From: Megachile rotundata
Lineage: Eukaryota; Arthropoda; Insecta; Hymenoptera; Megachilidae
Direction: 5' to 3'
Assembly (NCBI RefSeq): GCF_050947335.1
Contig: NC_134984.1
Location: forward strand, 12,009,926-12,073,925
DNA length: 64,000 nucleotides
The notes beneath the pieces were generated by a model. That model did not search any database. It saw nothing but the letters and a program-made list of their open reading frames with translations, and had not been told where the DNA came from. Positions within the stretch are counted from its first letter, which is position 1, and each line of letters begins with the position of its first letter. This document shows positions 25,660 to 37,080 of the stretch, piece by piece. The position numbers and the translations under genes are program-made.

Positions 25660-26160
25660 GGTACAATCCGCTTGTGTTATTATGTGATTACAACACTGGT
25701 CTCCGCTCGGCCACCACTTAAGCTGCCCGAACAACTTATGCTAGTTTTGCCGGGGAAATGAAGCATATCGCAGTCCACATTTCGAATATGTATGTGACGG
25801 AATACCACACCAGTGGTGGAAACACGACTCGATGGTGCGGGTATCATTGTTTGTCTTCCAAATATTATTTTATTAGAGGTTAAGTGGTTGACTTTCTAGC
25901 GCGGGGTCAGAGTGAGATCGATGGAGTTGATTATTTGGTGGGTGAGGATATTTTGGTGGGGATGTGTTCTTGCGGGAAATATCGAGACATTTTATTAGGA
26001 AATTTCGTATTGTTTTAATTTGGTTTATACTGATTTTATTGTAACAAAGTTTTACAGATTTCTACAGTCGCATAAGGAGAAGATTTTTAATCCTGTTTTA
26101 AGGTTTTTTATTGTGAAATGTGAGGTACTTTATTAATAGGAAATTTTTAAGCTTAGAATT

Positions 26161-27190
26161 GTATTACCAAACTTGAGGATTTTGAAGTCCTCAAATTTAA
26201 AATTTACAAAACTTAAAATTAACAAAGTTTTGATTTTGTTTAAGCCTTAGAATTATTGATTTTTTGAATTCTTAGATGCTCAAAGTTTCTAGAATTCCTT
26301 AAATACTCAAATTTTCGAATTTCTATATTACTAAATTTTTAAGTTTCGAAATTTTCAGATTCCGTATCTTAAATTCTTAAACTTGCTAAATTTAAAAATT
26401 TTCAAAATTCTAGAAATTCTTGAAATTTATAAACTTTCAAATATTCAAATTTCGAAGTTTCTCAATTCTTTAATTTTTAAATTCTTGAAGCTATTAAATT
26501 GCGCAATTCTCAAATTTCTAGAATTTCTAAAATTTTGTTAAATTTTCAAAATTACATTACCATGTACCTAAATATCTAAATTTTTAAATACTAAAACACC
26601 AACATTTTCAAATTCCAAAATCCCCATATTGTTACTAAATTTTCAATTAGTCAAAGTCCCTACGATTGCTATATCTACAAATACTTAAATTGAAAACTTT
26701 GTAAATCCCAAAGTTCCCAAATAATCAAGTTCCTAAATTCTCAAAGTCTCAAAATTCCCAAAATATTGAAATTGTCAAATCCCTAAATTGATATACCCTA
26801 TAATTCTCAAACTACCACATTCTCAAATGCCTGAATTCTCAAAGTCCCAAAATTCCCGTAATTCTCAAACTATCGAATTTCTAAATTCCTATACTCTGAA
26901 ATCTCCAAACTCTCAAAGTCCCAAATGCCTAAATGCTCGAAGTTCCAAATACCTAAATTCTCAAAGTTCCAAACATCCAAGTTCTCAAAGTTCCAAATAT
27001 CCAAATTCTCAAGATCTCAAAATTCCCAAAATACTCAAATTATCAAATCCCTAAATTTCCATACCTTGAAATCCTTAAACTCTCAAATTGCCAAAGCCAT
27101 TAAATTCCCAAACATTCAAATTCTCAAATATCCCTCAACTCCCATGCCTTCAAAATTCCACATCTCCAAATGTCCAAATACTACACCGTT
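26161..27190. repeat. degenerate CAAATTCTCAAAG repeat array
   Basis: Short C-containing, A/T-flanked words (CAAATTCTC, AAAGTCCC, AAAATTCCC) fill the kilobase downstream of gene B. The open frames at 26788-27054 and 26925-27248 are low-complexity. No polyadenylation signal for gene B was identified. Confidence 0.75.
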
Positions 27191-27372
27191 TTTCAAAAAA
27201 CATTATTATGCAAAAAGCGTCATTCAAAAAACTACAAAAGGAAACTAAAGTCTCCTTCATTTGTTAATACATCCGTCAAATATACATAATCTTCACAAAA
27301 AAAGTCTATCATATATTAACGTTCAATAGAAAATCACAAAAGTGAAAGAAACATCGAATATCAATATTTCAC

Positions 27373-27750
27373 TCAGGAATCATCAATTTCTCTCCAGTCT
27401 TCTTTAATCATGTCAGCAGCCTTCTCAGCGATCATAATCGTAGGTGCATTAGTATTTCCGGAAACGATTTTTGGCATAATAGAAGCATCGATCACTCGCA
27501 GTCCAGAAATGCCGTGTACTTTTAATCTCGGATCCACCACCGCCATTTTGTCAGTGGCGGGCCCCATTTTGCAGGTCCCCACAGGATGATAGATCGTGAG
27601 GGTATAATATCTAGCGAAACATTTCCAATATTCCCTCGATGGATACCCGTGCTTTTCACATTCGGGAAGCTTGTTTGGATTTGGTCGAGCTTTCAACGCC
27701 TTTAATGTTGGCGTATTTATCATGTCGTAAACGAACTGTGCTCCTTCTGC
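27373..27750 (-). CDS. gene B exon 5 (catalytic C-terminus)
   Basis: Starts AEGAQFVYDMINT after a TATTACAG acceptor (phase 0) and carries YHPVGTCKMGP and SGNTNAPTIMIAEKAADMI. It ends EIDDS with TGA at 27373-27375; 126 codons with stop. Confidence 0.95.
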   Translation of the reverse strand, partial: AEGAQFVYDMINTPTLKALKARPNPNKLPECEKHGYPSREYWKCFARYYTLTIYHPVGTCKMGPATDKMAVVDPRLKVHGISGLRVIDASIMPKIVSGNTNAPTIMIAEKAADMIKEDWREIDDS

Positions 27751-30700
27751 CTGTAATAATTAATTTGGGTGATTTTAATTGAGGAGTGAGCGAGCACTTA
27801 TTGGTATGGTGATTGATAGAGATGTGACTAGTAATTTTTTTTTAGGGTGATTATGATATCTTATTAGGGTGTTTTGATAAATAATATGTAGTAATTTTTT
27901 TGAAGAAATAATTTTAAGATAATGTTCTTACAAGGGACATCACCAAGGTGTCACACGCCGATTTTAATGAAATTGATATATGTTGTAGCTTTTTAAAAAT
28001 CATTTGACACGTATTTTTTTATATCTGCGGACATCCATGTTGAGGGGGTGAAAATAGCCCTCAAAGTTCGGGGTTGAAAACACATTTTCTTTAATATCTC
28101 GGAAACTAGAGGGTGCAGGAAGGTGAATTTTTTTTTAAATTGTGTAGTTTTTAGTCAGGAATTTAGTTAGTGACAACAATTTCGGGAGAAATTATTTATT
28201 TAAATAATATATTAAAAAATTGCACTTTTTTTTCAATTTTTCACCCTAAATGCATTTCGATTTTTTTGCAGCTTTGTATACTAAACATATGGATCAAAAT
28301 AGGTGATACGTGTTTTTGGAATTTTTTGTTTATTGCGATTTAGCAATAATTATTACATATACAATTTTCTTCTACTTTTTACGGAGAAGTGAGTTGAGAT
28401 CTGTTTTCAAAGAGGGTTAGCCCTTTTTATGCGATAATTTGTCACTTCCTTAACAATTGGATAATATCAGATGTTTATTGTTACATCGGTGGCCAGGGAA
28501 GGTCCAGCGAACAGGTATAAGTCCGTCGCAGTACCAGTCGTCGTAATACGGAACACAGATTTCTATGGTCAATGAAACTTTTAGCCGAAGATATAAGTTT
28601 ATTTATTTGACTTTTAATAATGAATTTCTTCATTGAATTTTATTATTGTGCACACTATATAGCATAATCTTCAGAAGCAAGCATTCAACTTTAGCTTAAT
28701 CAATTTTTATTACATTGTCTTTTGTGAATAAATTTGTATCTAAATTCAATAAAACTAAAGGATTAGAAATTTTATGAATAAAATTTTTTCAACTTCGAAA
28801 CCTATTAACATGAAATGGTTGAACAAACGGTAGGCTATTTTTTGCTATTTTTAATATTTCCTGTTTTTTACACTGTTTCTTACCTAGGGATTGATCGTCA
28901 TAACTTCTTCTCGCTATATCTTTTCCATGAATCAAGAAGCAAAACAGTATTTTCTGGTTCACACGGATCAAAAAAATATTGGCGGGTTTTTAAATAAAAG
29001 GTTGTTCCATTTCCTCTTAATTCGCAAAAATAGGCAAGATTTAGGCATACGTCAAGTCATTAAATAAAACCTCTTGTTGCATTTCTATATCCGTATACGC
29101 GCATTCTTTATACATGTCGATTGCACCTGTTATGCTTTGTGTCAGTTTAACTTCGTTTCGATTTATGTGTGCTTCCTGCTTATTAGAGTTAAATATTTTC
29201 ATTAAAATGTTTATAACATTAATGGGATTAACATCCATACTTATAAAAAATAAATTTTACAAATGTTCAAAAAGGGAAACAATAATACAATTACCATATA
29301 CTTATTCATACCCACTTTCCTGCATCAGTATATTTTGGAATAATTTTCGTAAAGAGTTTCATTGGCCATAGAAACCTATGTTCCGTAAAGCGACGACTGG
29401 TACCGCAGCGGATTTATACCTGCCCGTTAGACCTTCCCTGGCTACCGATGGCACAATAAACATCTGATATTCTCGAATTGTTAAAAACGTAACAGATTAT
29501 CGCATAAAAAGGCCTGACCCTCTTCGAAAACAAATCTCAAATTATTTCTCCGTAAAAAGTAGAAGAAAATTGTATATGTAATAATTATTGCTAAATTGCA
29601 ATAAACAAAAAATTCCAAAAACACGTATCCCCTATTTTGATCTATTTTTTTAGTATACAAAGCTGCAAAAAAATCGAACTGCATTTAGGGTGAAAAATTG
29701 AAAAAAAAATGCAATTTTTTAATATATTATTTAAATAAATAATTTCTCCCGAAATTGTTGTCACTAACTAAATTCCTGACTAAAAACTACACAATTTAAA
29801 AAAAAATTCACCTTCCTGCACCCTCTAGTTTCCGAGATATTAAAGAAAATGTGTTTTCAACCCCGAACTTTGAGGGCTATTTTCACCCCCTCAACATGGA
29901 TGTCCGCAGATATAAAAAAATACGTGTCAAATGATTTTTAAAAAGCTACAACATATATCAATTTCATTAAAATCGGCGTGTGACACCTTGGTGATGTCCC
30001 TTGTTAGTGAGAAATGTTTTCGTGGAATTAATTTGTGGGAAGTGGTGGTTTAATGTATTTAATTAGTGAGAATTGATGTTCTAATGTAATTAATTAGTCA
30101 GAAATCAAGTTTTAATATGCCTAATTAAAAAGAATTGATATTTCAATATAATTAAATTGTAAGAAGTTATGTCTTAGTATAATTGATTAGTAAGAATTGA
30201 TTTTAATATAATCAGTTAGTCAGAAATAATGTTTGAATATAACTAATTAATAAGAAATGATATTTCAATATAATTAATTAATAAAAAATGATGTTTTAAT
30301 GTAATTAATCAGTAAAAATGATGTCTAATTATAATTAGTAAGAATTGATGTTTTAGTATAATTAATTAATAAGAAATGATATTTCAATATAATTAATTAG
30401 TACATAGTGATGTCTTTCTATACTTGACTAGTCAAAATAATATTTTTAATCTAATTAATTAGTAAGAATTGATGTTTTGATATAATCAATAAGTAAGAAT
30501 TGATGCTCTGATATAATCAATTAGTAAGAATTGATGTTTTAATATAATTAATTAATGAGAAATGATATTTTAATGTAATTAACTATCAATAAGTCATGTT
30601 TCAATATAATTAATTCTTAGGAAACAATACTTTAATACAAATTATGAATTACAGCACAAAAGATGAAATTCATTAGTTAAAAGCAGAACAAGCCATATAA

Positions 30701-33700
30701 ACCCTGACTTTAATTAAATAATGAAACAACGTAAAATTAACAAACACATGCAAGTATTCATTAATTTGATTAAATCCCAGTATACATTCTCTCTAAACTT
30801 AAAGTCCCATCACATATAATCAAACAATGAACTATTAAAAGTTATACAAGCACTGTAACCCTAAACTGCATTATTTTACAAACACGCCACCTAAAACAAT
30901 GCCCCCTGAAATTTTCATCAAGATGAAATTTTCATTTCAAAAACATTTCTCGTTTTTCATAGTTACACTTTTTTATTGCGCTTCCTCGAAATGCTTGCGC
31001 ATTATGTCACATTCTAAATAAACGTTTTAAATAAATTATTTTCATAGATAAAGCTTATCGTTATTTTCTTGTTTCATATAATTTATGAGGGTTCTGAGAA
31101 GGTTTGAGGAAATTGTGCAAGGTTGACGTAATTAAAAAATAAAGTTACCAGAATTTCAAGGTCGTGAGGGTCGTCGAAATAATTTGGAACGATTATGGGG
31201 TGCGTATACGGATCCTTCGAACGTAGTTTAATATATCCTCTACTTCGAGGTCGCAGTAACATCGGAACGATCATATACGAATCCTGATAAAGAATATTTT
31301 CGAACAATCTGTAGTAGAAACTGTCCCTAATGTTGCTACCCCTTTTTCCGTTTATACCACCGTCTGTGTTGTCGGCAGCGGATGATAAGAAAAATTGAAC
31401 GTCAGGATAATCGTCTGACTGGTTTGCATATCTGAAAACATAATTAGTTGCTTGAATTATGCATCTGTGTTGCGATACGTCACTGTTAATACTATCGGAA
31501 GTAATAAATATCCTGCAAAGTTTAAATAACTTTTCCTTCTTTTCACTCTTAGTTATTTCTTATTATTTCGAGGATTTTAAGTTGTATAATAGGTTTGTTT
31601 ACATTTATTTATCGGACTCATTTTGATGCACTTTTTATTATGACATTTGACAATTTGACAATTTGACAATTTAACAATTTGACAATTTAGAAATTTCATA
31701 CCTTCAAAAAATTGAATACAAAAATTTGAAACTGAGAAGTTGTAAAATTTGATTTCGAAAATGAAATAATTTGTCTCAATAATTTAATCAAATGACATGG
31801 TCAAATTTAACAATTTGATAATTTAACAATTGGAAAATTAAAAAATTTATTAATTTGGCAATTTGACAATTTGACAATTTGATAATTTGATAATTTGACA
31901 ATTTATCAATTTGAAAATTTGACAATTTATCAATTTGAAAATTTGACTATTTGACAATTTAAAAATTTGATAATTTGACAATTTGACAATTTATCAATTT
32001 GAAAATTTGGCTATTTGACAATTTAAAAATTTAATAATTTATTAATTTGATAATTTGATAATTTGATAATTTGACAATTTGACAATTTAAAAATTTAATA
32101 ATTTGACATTTTAGAAATGTCATAACTTAACAATCTGACAATTTAAAAATTTCATAATTGGACAATTAAAAATTCCATAATTTAGTAATTTAAAAACGTC
32201 AAAAATTCAATAATTTAAAAATTTAAAAGAATTCAATAACTTGAAAAGTATATTTCCAAATTTCATCATTTCATCATTAAAAAATTTAAAAATCAAAAAA
32301 TTCAAAAAATAAAAAATCTCAAACTTTCCCACTTAAATTCTTAAAAGTATAAATTTTCAAAAAATACTCACTTGGTCTTAATAAAAGCAATACCCTCACC
32401 GATCGTCCCCGAGTAAAGTACTCCTTTATGGTTAATACCAAACTCCCTGATGGCTTTGAAGTTTATTGACTTCCGTACATTGAAGCAAAAATTCTCGGGT
32501 GAAGTGTAATTAGATAATTTAGTGACTTGATAAGATAATCCACCAATTGCGGCATGATCTTGAAGGTTTCTACCCACACCAGGCAGATCATGAATCAAAG
32601 GGATTTGCATTTCTCTTAGGTGATCTTTTGGACCGATTCCGGAGAGCATCAATAATTGTGGGGAATTGATTGATCCTCCTGATAGTATCACTTCACGATT
32701 TGCTGTCACTGTTCGAAGAATTCTTCCTACTCGAAATTGTACCCCGTATGCAATTTTTGACTTTCCATCTGTAAGTTGAAGATTGTTTGGGAAATGTTAG
32801 TTTCGCTATTTTTTATTTTTTATGGAGGATTTTTAAGATTTGGTGTTTTTAAAAATTTAGTGTTTTCATGTTATTAAGGTTTTGTAATTCAAAATTTTCA
32901 TGTTATGAAATTTTCAAATTTCTTAGTTTTGGAATTGCAAGATTTTTTGAGTTTCAAGCTTTGGAGTTTCTGAAATTTGAATTTTTCACATTTCTCAATT
33001 TCTGGATCTGAATTTCAAGTTTTGTAATTTTCACATTTTCAAATTCCTACATTTCCAAATTTTCTAATTTTTAAATTTTCCAATTTCCAAAATTTTCAAA
33101 TTTCAAAATTTGGAAATTTTGAATTTGCAAAAATTCTTAAATCTTCCAGTTCTCAAGTGTCAAAATTTTCAAATTTTTTAATTTTCAAAATTTCGAAATT
33201 TTCAAATTCTCAAATATCCAAATTGAAAAATTTTGCAACTTTTCACATTTTGATACCTCAAATTTTCCAGTTCTCAAGTATCAAAATCTTCAAATTTTCC
33301 AACTTAACAAATTACTAAATTTTCAAATTACTAAAAATCCTTTCCAAAATCCCAAACTTCAAAGCCCTACAAATTCCCCAATTTTCAAGTTTCTATATGT
33401 CCAAATTTTCAAGATTTTCAAATTTTCAAATTTTTCAGATTTTCAAGTTTTTCAAGTTTTTCAAATTTTCAAATTTTTAAGTATATAAAATATTCATTCT
33501 TGTATGCGTCCTAAATGAAAAATTTCAATGTCAGCCACTGGTGACTCCAAAACTTAAAAATGAAAAAACCAAATAACCTTATAAATCGACCTAACTCACC
33601 ATTACGAACTAAAATCTTCTCCACCATAGATCTTATACTAATATCAAGATTCTTTCTCTTCGAAGCTGATCGAAGAAAAGCTTTCGCAGTGCTGCATCGT

Positions 33701-36286
33701 AATCCATCTCTCAAGGTTCCAGGACATAACGAAAACCCACTTTGTGTCTCTCCATTCATGTCCACAATATCATAGCCCATCTCCGTTCCCGCTTGAACCA
33801 AATAATGCACTATAGGCGTTGTATACCTAAAGTTCTCCACGGTCAAGTGTCCACCTTTCTGATGGTAAGGAGAGTTTTGAAGATTCTTTATTCTTATGTC
33901 TTCAGATTTTTTGAAATATGGTAATACGCTTTCATAATTCCATCCTGGGTTACCCAGACTCTCCCAGTTGTCGTAATCTCGTCTGTTACCACGGATGTAT
34001 ATCATCGCGTTTATGGTGCTGCAGCCACCGAGTACCTGGAATATTTGCAGAATTTTCATTTTTTGATGGAGATATTTGTAACTCTTTTGCAGTGAGATAA
34101 AATTACGAATCAAGCAATGGTCAGTTAGATAATCTAGATATAGAAATAGATGAAGATCTTAAGTGGAGAAATGTCTAGGTTCATTCATTCAGTTAGAATT
34201 AGATCAAGGTTCATTCCTAGGTTCATTCAGTCAAGTAGAATCATATCAAGGTTCATTCCTAGGTTCATTCATTCAGTTAGAATAATCTTAGAAAACAAAG
34301 GAAGCAAATAATTTAACCATGGACTTGGATATCTTTGGTAGTCTAAACAGTTTCGAGGCCTTGGAGTGTCTGTGACTGTTTCGGGATACACTGGGAATGA
34401 GATAACTCCATCCTTTTTTACCTACTGATTCTTAATGTTTTGTACCTACTGATTTACCTACATTCCTGAATTCTTACAAACTTGAATATTTGCAAATTCA
34501 TGCATTCCTAGTATACTTCATTTCCAAATTCTTAAATACTCAAATCGCTACACCTCAAAATTCCTATATTCCCAAATCACTACGTCCCCAAATCGCAACA
34601 TTCTCAAATAACTTCGTCCCCATATTGCTATGGCCCCAAACTCCTACATCTCCAACTCGGTGCATCTCCAAATCCCTTCATTACCAAATTCCTACGTCCC
34701 TAAATCGGTTTATCTCCAAATCGCTACGTCCCTAAATAGCTACATCTCTAAATCGCTATATCCCCAAATTCCTACATCCCCAACTCGGTACATCCTTAAA
34801 TCCCAACATTCCCAAATTCCCGCGTCCCTGAATAGCTACGTCCCCAAATTTCTATATCCCCAACTCGGCATATCCTCAAATCGCGACGTCCCCGAATTTC
34901 CACATCCCCAAATCGCCACGTCCCCAAATTTCTATATCCCCAACTGGGTATATCCTTATATCCCACCATTCCCAAATTCCCGCGTCCCCAAATAGCTACG
35001 TCTCCAAATCACTACGTCCCAAAATTGCTGTATCCCCAAATTTCTACCGCCCCAAATCACTACATCCCAAAATTGATGTATCTCCAAATTTCTATGTCTC
35101 CAAATCACTACATCCCCAAATAGCTACATCTCTAAATCGCTATATCCCCAAATTCCTACATCCCCAACTCGGTACATCCTTAAATCCCACCATTCCCAAA
35201 TTCCCGCGTCCCCAAATAGCTACGTCTCCAAATCACTACGTCCCAAAATTGCTGTATCCCCAAATTCCTACCTCCCCAAATCACTACATCCCAAAATTGA
35301 TGTATCTCCAAATTTCTATGTCTCCAAATCACTACATCCCCAAATAGCTACATCTCTAAATCGCTATATCCCCAAATTCCTACATCTCCAACTCGGTACA
35401 TCCTTAAATCCCAACATTCCCAAATTCCCGCGTCCCTAAATAGCTACGTCTCCAAATCACTACGTCTCAAAATTGCTATATTCCCAAATTCCTACCTCCC
35501 CAAATCACTACATCCCAAAATTGATGTATCTCCAAATTTCTATGTCTCCAAATCGCTACGTTCCCAAATAGCTACATCCCCAAATCGCTACGTCCCCAAA
35601 TTGCTATATACCCAAATAGCCTACGTCTCCATACCCCTAAACCCCCATATCCCCAAATACCTTCAAATCCTCAAACAGCCTTATCTTCAAATCCCCAAAT
35701 CCACATATCTCCACATCTCTCCATCCCCATTCAACCAATCTACTTATCTAAACTATCTACAACATCCAAAAGAAACATGATGTTGATCCACGATTCGCCA
35801 TAAGAATACAAATGCCTAAAGTTGCAAATTTCTACATTTTCAATAATTCCGATAATTCTAAATTTGCAAACGACATACCTTGCCACGAGGCCAGTTGCAC
35901 TTGTTATTATTCATCGCCTTGCAATATTTATCCGAAGGCTCGGTTTGATATTGCCAATCCAGCGGAGTGATCTGCAAAGCCGGAAATACCACAGGCACAT
36001 CGGACAAATCAGGTTCATCGGCACCAGCTTCTAATAAAAGCACAGACCAGTTTCCGTTTTCCGATAAACGATTGGCCAACACTGAACCAGCCGAACCACC
36101 TCCGATTATCACGAAATCGTAATTGCTTTTAATATTTGTCAGAGAGACTGGTCTCACTCTGTGTTCGCGATCGACGATGTCCGGTCTGTATAGACCTATA
36201 ATAATCCTCAAAATCACGAGAAAGCTGAGTTCCGGTCCGTAGGACATTGCGATTCGCATTGCTGACACTCTGCCTGTTTCCGCCAT
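27373..36286 (-). CDS. GMC oxidoreductase B, 633 aa
   Basis: FAD-dependent oxidoreductase of the large insect GMC branch, complete as join(27373..27750, 31149..31431, 32372..32768, 33600..34035, 35879..36286) on the minus strand; all four introns are GT/AG and in phase. The N-terminus has a hydrophobic segment LSFLVILRIIIGL (21-32), suggesting a signal anchor or signal peptide and therefore secretion or membrane attachment. FAD motif G62-G-G-S-A-G67; SVLLLEAG; CNWPRGK then VLGGCSTINAMIY (first GMC signature, with Cys for the usual Ser); GGSINSPQLLMLSGIG (second signature). The active site is YHPVGTCKMG with H563 and GNTNAP with N609. Length is normal for the family. Substrate cannot be read from sequence. 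The 8.9-kb gene is swollen by repeats and a transposon in its introns, yet no exon is damaged. Confidence 0.94.
27931..30003. mobile_element. 2.07-kb DNA transposon with ~650-bp inverted termini
   Basis: Ends read CAAGGGACATCACCAAGG and its exact inverse, flanked by TTA on both sides (27928-27930 and 30004-30006), consistent with a 3-bp target duplication. The inverted repeats run to about 28582 and from about 29354, with scattered mismatches and small indels. The unique centre of about 770 bp holds a broken transposase-like frame on the minus strand. It lies wholly inside intron 4 of gene B. The TTA duplication would fit PIF/Harbinger, but such long termini are unusual there, so the family is left open. 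Confidence 0.85.
28789..29238 (-). pseudogene. decayed DDE-type transposase
   Basis: Three minus-strand pieces in different frames: 29041-29238 (starts MDVNPINVINILMKIF), about 28893-28993 with ENTVLLLDSW, and about 28789-28838 with LPFVQPFHVNRFRS. The last two resemble, in order, the segment carrying the second catalytic Asp and the TTxxxQPxDVxxFRxW motif of DDE transposases. Stops and frame changes separate them, and some gaps could be short introns. The family call is from motif memory and is tentative. Confidence 0.4.
30040..30640. repeat. TAATTAATTAGTAAGAATTGATG array
   Basis: Degenerate units of about 33-45 bp containing TATAATTAATTAGTAAG and ATTGATGTTTTAA, with roughly 15 copies in intron 4 of gene B. 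Confidence 0.8.
30641..31148. other. remainder of gene B intron 4
   Basis: AT-rich intron sequence without repeats or motifs that I recognise, ending at the gene B exon 4 donor. Confidence 0.6.
31149..31431 (-). CDS. gene B exon 4
   Basis: Follows a TGTTTTCAG acceptor, completing Lys414, and encodes YANQSDDYPDVQFFL, MIVPMLLRPRSRG, YIKLRSKDP and PIIVPNYF, a conserved order before the C-terminal active site. It ends LEIL before GTAACT (phase 0). Confidence 0.93.
31620..32345. repeat. GACAATTT / GATAATTT simple-repeat array
   Basis: An 8-9-bp unit (TTTGACAAT, TTTGATAAT) fills most of gene B intron 3. Confidence 0.88.
32372..32768 (-). CDS. gene B exon 3
   Basis: Between a CAACTTACAG acceptor and a GTGAGT donor. 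Encodes GKSKIAYGVQF, REVILSGGSINSPQLLMLSG (second GMC signature) and LPGVGRNLQDHA, the flavin-domain loop with its conserved NLQDH. Confidence 0.94.
32790..33490. repeat. AAATTTTC / TTTTCAAATT simple-repeat stretch
   Basis: Gene B intron 2 (32769-33599) is largely a degenerate 8-10-bp repeat of TTTTCAAATT type. Confidence 0.75.
33600..34035 (-). CDS. gene B exon 2
   Basis: Starts VLGGCSTINAMIYIRGN after TATTCCAG, so the intron cuts exactly between PRGK and VLGG of the first GMC signature. Continues GNPGWNYESVLPYFKKSED, YHQKGGHLTV and CSTAKAFLR, and ends VRN with a split codon before GTGAGT. Confidence 0.95.
34036..34480. other. start of gene B intron 1
   Basis: Contains a short direct repeat (AGGTTCATTC near 34178, 34209, 34251 and 34260). 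Otherwise featureless. Confidence 0.5.
34481..35720. repeat. 16-bp GC-containing minisatellite, intron copy
   Basis: Built from 16-bp monomers such as CCCAAATCGCTACGTC and CCCAACTCGGTACATC. A longer pattern of about 224 bp is visible from GGTACATC(C/T)TTAAATCC near 35171 and 35395. Open frames at 34490-34995 are repeat artefacts. The same family lies upstream of gene B. Confidence 0.9.
35879..36286 (-). CDS. gene B exon 1 (N-terminus and FAD motif)
   Basis: ATG at 36286 (MAETGRVSAM) is preceded by GAAGAAGG. A pyrimidine-rich acceptor (CTTTCTTGTGCAG, AG at 36309-36308) lies 22 bp upstream, so a 5' UTR intron is likely. Encodes the hydrophobic N-terminal segment, NYDFVIIGGGSAG, SVLLLEAGADEP and CNWPRGK, ending exactly at Lys136 before GTATGT. 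Confidence 0.93.
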
Positions 36287-36317
36287 CCTTCTTCTTGTTT
36301 CTTAGATCTGCACAAGA

Positions 36318-36934
36318 AAGGAACAAAAAGTTAAACGAGAACAAAAGTATTAAAGTAATGTATGAAGTAGCATTATGAGGTATTTGTACCGAACTGTAAT
36401 TAATTTTTAACTGGGAGGTAAAAATTTGAAACTGAGTTGCGGAATTAAACTGGCGCTGGAAAAATGTGATATGTTTGACACATGTCAGGTTCTGAAGTAA
36501 CAACGTCGTGCTACGGATATGTACTGAATATTCTCGCCGTAATAAATAGATTAAAATTAAAATAAGGCTATTTTCGAGCATATAATTGCAACATTTTGCA
36601 AAAGGAATTGTAACTACGCAAGATAAAGGAACAACAAGTTAAACGAGAACAAAAGTATTAAAGTAATGTATAAAGTAGCATTATGAGATATTTGTACCGA
36701 ACTGTAATTAATTTTTAACTGGGAGATAAAAATTTGAAACTGGAGTTGATGAATTAAACTGGCGCTGGAAAAATGTGATATGTTTGACACATGTCTGGTT
36801 CTGAAGTGACAACATCGTGCTACGAACATGTACTGAATATTCTCGCCGTAATAAATAGATTAAAATTAAAATAAGGCTATTTTCGAGCATATAATTGCAA
36901 CATATTGCAAAAGGAATTGTAACTGCGCAATATA
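36318..36934. repeat. tandem duplication of a ~308-bp segment
   Basis: Two direct copies, about 36318-36625 and 36626-36934, starting near AAGGAACAAMAAGTTAAACG and ending near AAGGAATTGTAACTRCGCAA. The spacing is 308 bp and the copies differ at a few per cent of positions. They lie immediately upstream of gene B, in its probable 5' UTR intron or promoter. A 150-codon frame (36129-36581, minus) partly covers one copy but runs into gene B exon 1 in another frame and has no motif. Confidence 0.9.
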
Positions 36935-37080
36935 AACGGAGGCCTTAGGGAATGTGGAGGTACCGATGTCGACACTTGAGTTGGCGCGTGAAGAGACTGG
37001 CTCAGAAGTTTGGAAGAGCACGTATCAAAATTATTATAATGGTTTTAAATCTCTTTTAATTTTTATATTCTTAAATTCCC
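36935..37080. promoter_or_regulatory. candidate promoter or 5' exon of gene B
   Basis: About 90 bp of GC-richer, non-repetitive sequence (36935-37025) beyond the duplication, preceding gene B on the minus strand. Context alone suggests a transcription start region; no TATA box or initiator could be assigned with confidence. Confidence 0.25.

Larger units (their letters stand above)
24451..26160. other. intergenic stretch with two GC-richer patches
   Basis: No full gene. Patches around 24700-24790 and 25650-25860 have ordinary complexity and, on the minus strand, ATG codons followed by consensus donors (see the entries at 24706 and 25653). The remainder is AT-rich. Confidence 0.35.

Noticed and set aside
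36129..36581. 150-codon minus-strand frame upstream of gene B
   Set aside because: It spans a duplicated non-coding block and enters gene B exon 1 in the wrong frame. A similar but shorter frame in the second copy shows no extra constraint.
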